10,140 nucleotides of DNA from Holosporaceae bacterium (lineage in GTDB: Bacteria > Pseudomonadota > Alphaproteobacteria > UBA3830). Shown here one piece after another: positions 6,341 to 10,140 of the stretch (positions are counted from its first letter, which is position 1; each line of letters begins with the position of its first letter). The stretch covers positions 1-10,140 of the forward strand of contig JAISHN010000053.1 of the NCBI GenBank assembly GCA_031262635.1, written 5' to 3'. The notes beneath the pieces are model-generated. The model was not told the origin of the DNA. It did no database searches and saw only the letters and a program-made list of their open reading frames with translations. Position numbers and translations under genes: made by a program.

Positions 6341-6772
6341 CTAAAACTCCACCCTAACGTCGTAGAGCGGATGTGAAAAAAGATTAATCGAAGGCGAAGA
6401 GGCGAAAAGCCAATTAGCGAAGATAGTCCTTTCGTTTTCTTTTATCTCGATAAAAGCCGCGATTTCTTTATCGTCTTCGGGGCTGTTTTTAAAGCATCTT
6501 TTCAGCGTTAATTCTATTGATCCGAAAACTTTAGGCTGATTTAGCTTTATTTTTTCTCTGTAAACTTTTCCGCTGACTTTATCTAAAATCTGAACCGTAG
6601 CGTCGTCGATTTCTATCGGTTCCGAGTCCCAAATAGACGGCTCTTCTTCGAAATCTTCGTTTTGAACGATTTCTTTTATCGATCGCTTTCCGTCTTCCTT
6701 CTTTTTGGCGGGCGCGGCGAACAAAGCGACGGTTAAAAGCGTCGCCAGAGAAACGACGCTAGTTTTTATCAT
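6341..6772 (-). CDS. DUF2155 domain exported protein
   Basis: A 143-residue alphaproteobacterial protein of unknown biochemical role. It has a signal peptide (1-22, hydrophobic VVSLATLLTVALFAA, ending APA before KKK), a charged linker, and the DUF2155 domain from about residue 56. Family landmarks are VQILDKVSGKV (60-70), FGSIELTLKRC (83-93), AFIEI (106-110), NWLFASSPSI (120-129) and HPLYDV (134-139). The usual terminal cysteine of the family is absent: the protein ends VRVEF, leaving C93 unpaired. The start ATG lies 14 bases inside the end of the FYDLN-acid gene, so the two are translationally coupled; no well spaced ribosome site of its own is seen (AGGAG is 13 bases away). It is the last gene of its operon, before the palindromic terminator. 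Confidence 0.88.
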   Translation of the reverse strand: MIKTSVVSLATLLTVALFAAPAKKKEDGKRSIKEIVQNEDFEEEPSIWDSEPIEIDDATVQILDKVSGKVYREKIKLNQPKVFGSIELTLKRCFKNSPEDDKEIAAFIEIKENERTIFANWLFASSPSINLFSHPLYDVRVEF

Positions 6773-7031
6773 CGCCTAGAACAATCTCCTCGGCGTCTTC
6801 GTCCAATTCTTCTTCGGAATCGTCAATTAAATCTTCGTCGTCAAGCTGCTCGACGTCGTCTATGGAATCTTCGCTTTTTTCCTGAATAGTTTTGCTTTTT
6901 CTTTTCAATAAATATTCGGGATCGAATATCGCCGAACAACTCGGACACACTATCGGCGATTTGTTAAAATCGTAAAATCGCGCTCCGCAGCTCAAACAAA
7001 TTCTTTTTACGCCCCAATCTTCTCTATCCAT
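6759..7031 (-). CDS. FYDLN acid domain protein (TIGR02300 family)
   Basis: A 90-residue cytoplasmic protein of a family restricted largely to Alphaproteobacteria. The N-terminus is a zinc ribbon with two CxxC knuckles, C12-x2-C15 and C29-x2-C32, around the name-giving ARFYDFN (17-23; the family usually has FYDLN). The C-terminal half, from about residue 53, is nearly all Asp and Glu, as is typical of the family. Its function is not established; a nucleic-acid or RNA-polymerase-associated role has been imagined for such ribbons, but nothing here proves it. AGGGG precedes the ATG by four bases. It lies 31 bases after mevalonate kinase and overlaps the DUF2155 gene by 14 bases. Confidence 0.93.
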   Translation of the reverse strand: MDREDWGVKRICLSCGARFYDFNKSPIVCPSCSAIFDPEYLLKRKSKTIQEKSEDSIDDVEQLDDEDLIDDSEEELDEDAEEIVLGDDKN

Positions 7032-7062
7032 AGCTCCCCTATTTGTAGCGACGGTAGTATCG

Positions 7063-7914
7063 CTAAGGTTCTTTCAAAGTCAAGCCGATATCGACGTATT
7101 TTTTCGGCTTTTCTTCCCATAGGCTCAAAATATAACCGCCTAACCCCGAGCCGATTGGTTTTACGGCGACGGCTCCGTTTGAAAAAAGCTCTTCCATATG
7201 CGCGATCGTCTTCGGATCGCATAATCCCCATCCGCGAAAAACGTCGTTCGCTAAATTTACGCCGTCTTTTAGTTTGTTAAAATTTCCGCTTTTAAACGCC
7301 TCTTCGCATAAATCGGACGCAAGATTCATTCGCTCGTCCAATTCAAACGCCAATTTTTCATTTTTTAGAAATAGATCGTTCACCGCCTTAACGCAGTCGA
7401 ACGTGGCGGATTTTTGGCCGGAGTAAGTTAAAATCATGTAAGGCCAAAAAGTCGGCTCTAGAAACTTGGTCGCTCGGTTCTTTTGAAAAACGACGGGCTT
7501 GTTCGTAAGAGCGACGGCAACGTCCAGTCCGCTGCTTTTTCCGTGAAATTTATTCTCAAGACGTTTAGCAAGCGCGAACGGATCGTCGCAAAGTCCGTAG
7601 TGTTGGAGCAAGCGAGCGACGCTGGCGCAAAGCGCCGCGGAACTTCCCAACCCAGCTTTCATAGGAATATCGCTTTCCGCAACGACGTTTCGCGGAAGCT
7701 TTTCAGGAGTAACGTTGAGGAACTCGGCCGCAATTTGTATTAACGAGACGATCGTCGTCCATAACGATCCTAAAGAAGTCGATTTCAAAAACGACGGCCT
7801 CTCAAAAATAGAGCACGTATAATCGCGAAAAGGAAAAGCTACGGCTTTGCCGCCTCTTACGACAGCATGCTCTCCGCAAAGAATCCATTTAGCCGGACTT
7901 GAAAACTTCCTCAT
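7063..7914 (-). CDS. mvk: Mevalonate kinase-like GHMP kinase
   Basis: Predicted to phosphorylate mevalonate with ATP in the cytoplasm, an early step to isopentenyl diphosphate. All three GHMP motifs are present: PAKWILCGEHAVVRGGKA (7-24, with K9 and E15), the phosphate-binding PMKAGLGSSAA (84-94) and KPIGSGLGG (252-260). The mevalonate-kinase hallmark HGKSSGLD (124-131) supplies the catalytic aspartate D131, and E119/E121 is placed like the magnesium ligand. At 283 residues it is slightly short for the family but not broken. The ATG at 7914 has no Shine-Dalgarno sequence and lies 7 bases from a likely -10 box, so the mRNA may be leaderless. Alphaproteobacteria generally use the MEP route, so acquisition by transfer is plausible. 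Another GHMP small-molecule kinase is the main alternative. It heads the operon with the FYDLN-acid and DUF2155 genes. Confidence 0.8.
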   Translation of the reverse strand: MRKFSSPAKWILCGEHAVVRGGKAVAFPFRDYTCSIFERPSFLKSTSLGSLWTTIVSLIQIAAEFLNVTPEKLPRNVVAESDIPMKAGLGSSAALCASVARLLQHYGLCDDPFALAKRLENKFHGKSSGLDVAVALTNKPVVFQKNRATKFLEPTFWPYMILTYSGQKSATFDCVKAVNDLFLKNEKLAFELDERMNLASDLCEEAFKSGNFNKLKDGVNLANDVFRGWGLCDPKTIAHMEELFSNGAVAVKPIGSGLGGYILSLWEEKPKKYVDIGLTLKEP

Positions 7915-7921
7915 AAGCGCT

Positions 7922-7950
7922 TAGATACGTCGCTCCGTTCGTCGAGTCAA
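7922..7950 (-). promoter_or_regulatory. Promoter of the mevalonate kinase operon
   Basis: On the minus strand, -35 TTGACT (7945-7950) is followed after 17 bases by TATCTA (7922-7927). Only seven bases (AGCGCTT) separate the -10 box from the ATG, so initiation would fall at or next to the A of the start codon. A perfect TATAAT also occurs upstream (7984-7989) but without a -35 partner; it may serve as a second start with an ordinary leader. Confidence 0.45.
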
Positions 7951-8009
7951 GAGGTTTATATTAAAACCGTTTAAAAACTATCCATTATAAAAAACGCGAG
8001 CCGGCGGGC

Positions 8010-8037
8010 TTGACTTATTAACGCAAACGCGTATCTT
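8010..8037 (+). promoter_or_regulatory. Promoter of the tRNA-mnmA-comF unit
   Basis: TTGACT (8010-8015) and TATCTT (8032-8037) are 16 bases apart; TCTTAT two bases further gives 18. Start would fall near 8044, leaving about 17 bases before the mature tRNA 5' end. The same TTGACT plus GTATCT boxes occur in the divergent mevalonate kinase promoter. No separate promoter is visible before mnmA, so mnmA and probably comF depend on this one. Confidence 0.55.
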
Positions 8038-8060
8038 ATGTCGCGTCGATCCTTTTGTTT

Positions 8061-8137
8061 GGGCCTGTAGTTCAATTGGTTAGAGCCCTCCGCTCATAAC
8101 GGAGTAGTTGTAGGTTCGAGTCCTACCGGGCCCACCA
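8061..8137 (+). tRNA. tRNA with CAU anticodon (probably Ile2, else elongator Met)
   Basis: A complete 77-base tRNA with encoded CCA. Acceptor stem GGGCCTG pairs with CGGGCCC (one U-G). D arm is GTTC/GAGC with AATTGGTTA loop, anticodon stem CTCCG/CGGAG with loop CTCATAA, and T arm GTAGG/CCTAC with loop TTCGAGT. The anticodon CAT is at 8095-8097. The D stem has a U11-G24 wobble, and A15 pairs with U48 in place of the usual G15-C48, a compensated change showing a functional fold. The strong GGGCC acceptor end resembles tRNA-Ile more than elongator Met, so lysidine modification by TilS to read AUA is likely, but Met is not excluded. It is not an initiator: the first pair is G-C and the anticodon stem lacks three G-C pairs next to the loop. 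Confidence 0.95.
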
Positions 8138-8149
8138 CTGGAGAAAATC

Positions 8150-9178
8150 ATGAAATGCGTAGTCGGAATGTCGGGAGGCGTAGATAGCTCGACGACGGCC
8201 GCTCTTATGAAAGAACGCGGATTCGAGGTTATCGGCTGTACGTTGAAGATGTTTGAATCCGAAAAATCGCAAACGGCCGTCGAAAACGCCCAAAAAGTCG
8301 CCGAACATCTCAAAATAGATCACGAAGTCGCGGACTGCGTAGCGGATTTCAAAAAATACGTCGAAGATTACTTCGTCGAGTCCTATGAAAACGGAATTAC
8401 TCCGAATCCTTGCGTTATGTGCAATCAATTCGTGAAATTTAAATATCTCGATAAGTTTCGCAAAAAATATAACGCCGATATTTTAGCGACGGGGCATTAC
8501 GTTCAGATAAAAAAAACCGAAGGGCGAGTCGAACTATTTCAAGCGGAAGAGTTAAGGAAAGATCAGAGTTATTTTCTTTACGCCGTCGATCGAGAGATTT
8601 TAAAAGTCGCCGAATTTCCTTTAGGCGCGTTTTCGAAAACCCAGACTCGGGAATTGGCTCGCCAATTTAAAATATGCGTCGCGGAGCAGCCGGAAAGCCA
8701 AGATATCTGCTTTCTTTCGAACGACGATTACGTTTCTTTCATAAAACGCCGCTCGTCAAGAACATACGCGGAAGGAGACATAGTCGACGTTTTCGGAAAC
8801 GTTCTTGGAAAACACTCGGGAACGATCAACTATACGATAGGTCAACGAAAAGGACTTGGCCTCTCCGGCGGACCATTCTTTGTTTACGGCGTAGACGCAA
8901 AGCAAAATCGAGCGATCGTATCCGATAAAAACGGCGTAAAAACGGAAAAAATCTTTCTGAAAGACGTAAAATTCTTGAACGAGGAATTTTTGGGCGAATG
9001 CGAGGTAAAGATTCGATCCGCGAATAAGAAAAATCCGGCGAAAATCGCAAAAACCGAGGGCGGAAAATATCGCGTCGAGTTACGCGGCCCCGAATACGGA
9101 GTCGCTCAAGAACAACATTGCGTTTTCTACGACGGAAATAAACTTCTCGGCGGCGGGGTTATTGCCGGAACGGAGTAG
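8150..9178 (+). CDS. mnmA: tRNA 2-thiouridylase MnmA
   Basis: This cytoplasmic enzyme puts sulfur on U34 of the tRNAs for Lys, Glu and Gln, using ATP and sulfur from a relay ending in a persulfide. The 342-residue protein shows the PP-loop SGGVDSS (8-14), the active-site loop NPCVMCN (86-92, C91 as nucleophile), TGHY (114-117), DQSYFLY (138-144) and the second catalytic cysteine C187 in QDICFL. The C-terminal beta domain starts near 205, with GQRKGLGLSGG at 231-241. It is a little shorter than the E. coli enzyme (about 368) but complete. GGAG at 8140-8143 is six bases before the ATG and only two bases after the tRNA CCA, so processing of the tRNA sets the 5' end of this message. Its stop is four bases before the comF start. 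Confidence 0.97.
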   Translation: MKCVVGMSGGVDSSTTAALMKERGFEVIGCTLKMFESEKSQTAVENAQKVAEHLKIDHEVADCVADFKKYVEDYFVESYENGITPNPCVMCNQFVKFKYLDKFRKKYNADILATGHYVQIKKTEGRVELFQAEELRKDQSYFLYAVDREILKVAEFPLGAFSKTQTRELARQFKICVAEQPESQDICFLSNDDYVSFIKRRSSRTYAEGDIVDVFGNVLGKHSGTINYTIGQRKGLGLSGGPFFVYGVDAKQNRAIVSDKNGVKTEKIFLKDVKFLNEEFLGECEVKIRSANKKNPAKIAKTEGGKYRVELRGPEYGVAQEQHCVFYDGNKLLGGGVIAGTE

Positions 9179-9182
9179 GCGT

Positions 9183-9899
9183 TTGTTAAATCGACTTTTA
9201 TTATACCTAAAAGACCTCTGCTTTCCCGCGAGCTGCGTTAGTTGCGGGCAAATCGTCGAATCAGAAGGGCTATGCTCGGAATGCTGGAAACAAATCAAAT
9301 GGATCTCCGATCCGAAATGCAAAATCTGCGGCGCTCCTTTCGAATTCGAAAGCGATCTCATATGCGGACGATGCGCGAAGGAGAAACCGCGTTTCGACAA
9401 GGCCGTCGCGGCGTTTGAATACGATGATTTTTCTAAAAATATGATAATTAGATTCAAACACGGAGATTCAACGCGATTCTGTCGGCAGCTTGCGACTTGG
9501 ACGTATCGAGCGGGCGAAGAGGCGATTAGAAACGCCGATTTAGTCGTTCCCGTTCCGATACATTTTCTTAAGAGGCTGAAACGAAAATACAATCAATCGG
9601 AATTGCTTGCTCGCGAAATAGCAAAACTCGCCGGAGTCGCCTACGAGCCGAGGATTTTGCGGAAGAAAAAACGAACTCCGCAACAGGAAGGCCTATCGCG
9701 AAACGCTAGACTGAAAAATGTCGGCGGATCATTCGGCGTTTCTGAAAAATACGCCGATCTGACGCGAGGAAGAACTATAGTTTTGGTAGACGACGTTACG
9801 ACGACCGGCGCCACCGCAAACGAATGCGCGAAAGTTCTAAAGAAAAACGGAGCGGAAAAAGTCATACTTTTAACCGTCGCAAGGGTCGATTTAAAGTAA
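9183..9899 (+). CDS. comF: ComF family phosphoribosyltransferase-like protein
   Basis: A 238-residue cytoplasmic protein of the ComF family, linked in naturally competent bacteria to handling of incoming single-stranded DNA. The N-terminus has four CxxC pairs, C18/C21, C31/C34, C46/C49 and C61/C64, fit for one or two zincs. The C-terminal domain is a type I phosphoribosyltransferase fold with YNQSELLAREIA (136-147) and the PRPP loop VDDVTTTGAT (202-211). No ATG is available near the start. TTG at 9183 is chosen because GGAG (9172-9175) lies seven bases before it and MLNRLLLYLKDLCFP matches the usual ComF beginning. A TTG at 9162 would add seven residues overlapping mnmA, but its ribosome site is poorer. 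It is probably cotranscribed and coupled with mnmA. No other competence gene is in view, so the link to DNA uptake is inference from the family. Confidence 0.9.
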   Translation: MLNRLLLYLKDLCFPASCVSCGQIVESEGLCSECWKQIKWISDPKCKICGAPFEFESDLICGRCAKEKPRFDKAVAAFEYDDFSKNMIIRFKHGDSTRFCRQLATWTYRAGEEAIRNADLVVPVPIHFLKRLKRKYNQSELLAREIAKLAGVAYEPRILRKKKRTPQQEGLSRNARLKNVGGSFGVSEKYADLTRGRTIVLVDDVTTTGATANECAKVLKKNGAEKVILLTVARVDLK

Positions 9900-9924
9900 G
9901 AACGCAAACGCCGCGCGTTGTTGT

Positions 9925-9950
9925 GAGTGAAGCGAAGCGAGAATCCAGGG
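9925..9950 (-). repeat. Dispersed repeat, single arm (copy C)
   Basis: Read on the minus strand this gives CCCTGGATTCTCGCTTCGCTTC, which matches the right arms of the elements at 36-62 and 6151-6184 (TGGATTC-TTCGCT-CGCTCAG). Only one arm is seen here. It lies 25 bases after the comF stop. A short dyad AACGC-CGC-GCGTT (9907-9919) sits between them and could help end the comF transcript, but it lacks a T-run. Confidence 0.5.
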
Positions 9951-10037
9951 AAAAACTTTGGTTTCTCAGGTCATTAGCCTAAAAATAACGATTCCAACGA
10001 CGAATGATCGGCCTTATGAAAACCGTAGCGCGATCTA

Positions 10038-10140
10038 GGCTGTGTTAGGAAAATTATTTGAGGCATAAGAGAGTTCCGAAGAAGTGAAGGAAGGCCAAGA
10101 AAGAGGAGGCGGATTTGCAGAAGCGTGAGGCTAATCGTCT
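10038..10140 (-). mobile_element. End of an IS5-like insertion sequence (partial)
   Basis: A transposase reading frame ends 16-17 bases from a likely terminal repeat reading GGCTGTGTTAGGAAAATT on the plus strand. The junction lies in GATCTAGGC, so a CTAG or TA target would fit the IS427-type part of the IS5 family; the other end and target duplication are outside the window. Nothing recognisable lies in 9951-10037 between the repeat arm and this end. Confidence 0.65.
10054..10140 (-). CDS. IS5-like transposase, C-terminal fragment
   Basis: The frame entering from the right edge on the minus strand is open for 28 codons and stops at TAA (10054-10056). It reads RRLASRFCKSASSFLAF and then LHFFGTLLCLK, which resembles the closing helix of IS5-family DDE transposases (R-R-hA-S/T-R-Y/F-x-K-h-A, then FLAh-hH, then a hydrophobic end with K). 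The catalytic residues lie outside the window, so it cannot be said whether the gene is intact. The stop close to the element end is normal for this family. Confidence 0.65.
   Translation of the reverse strand, partial: RRLASRFCKSASSFLAFLHFFGTLLCLK

Noticed and set aside
8080..8428. Minus-strand open frames over the tRNA and the start of mnmA
   Set aside because: They are shadows of a well identified tRNA and MnmA with its PP-loop.
9080..9592. 170-codon minus-strand frame over the mnmA-comF junction
   Set aside because: It is antisense to two identified genes with conserved motifs; its length reflects codon bias of the sense strand.
10006..10035. GATCG...CGATC inverted repeat before the IS end
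   Set aside because: Five-base arms 20 bases apart in DNA rich in GATCG are expected by chance.

Overview
The window looks like an alphaproteobacterial chromosome segment of moderately low G+C. The evidence is a FYDLN-acid (TIGR02300) zinc-ribbon gene overlapping a DUF2155 gene, both alphaproteobacterial families, plus an AspRS of alphaproteobacterial type. A secreted DUF2608 HAD-like protein, a lone sugar-transporter fragment, a mevalonate kinase, dispersed hairpin repeats and an IS5-like end suggest a host-associated lineage such as Holosporales/Rickettsiales-like bacteria or their gut relatives. That placement is inference; no rRNA or species marker is present.

Layout. 1-62 is half of a dispersed inverted repeat. 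134-1000 (minus) is a secreted DUF2608 protein, divergent across a very AT-rich 160-bp gap from an unrecognised secreted/membrane protein (1161-1712, plus). 1743-5812 (minus) is one apparent operon, aspS > sugar-binding protein > MalF/UgpA-type permease, with a good sigma70 promoter before aspS. No second permease or ATPase follows. 5813-6340 is non-coding and filled with hairpin repeats and a perfect 24-bp palindrome. 6341-7914 (minus) holds mevalonate kinase > FYDLN-acid protein > DUF2155 protein. A divergent promoter region (7922-8037) separates this from a plus-strand unit: tRNA(CAU), mnmA 12 nt after its CCA, then comF starting at a TTG just past the mnmA stop. After comF come one more dispersed-repeat arm and the end of an IS5-like element running off the right edge.

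How the genes work together. aspS, the tRNA and mnmA serve translation. The binding protein and permease are half of a carbohydrate importer. Mevalonate kinase belongs to isoprenoid precursor supply. The DUF2608 and 183-aa proteins are predicted exported and form a divergent pair of unknown role.

No CRISPR array, phage module or clear new defence system is visible. The best leads are the incomplete ABC operon with an overlap-encoded tail on its binding protein, the possibly leaderless mevalonate kinase, the tRNA forming the mnmA 5' leader, and the AT-only hairpin between the two exported-protein genes.
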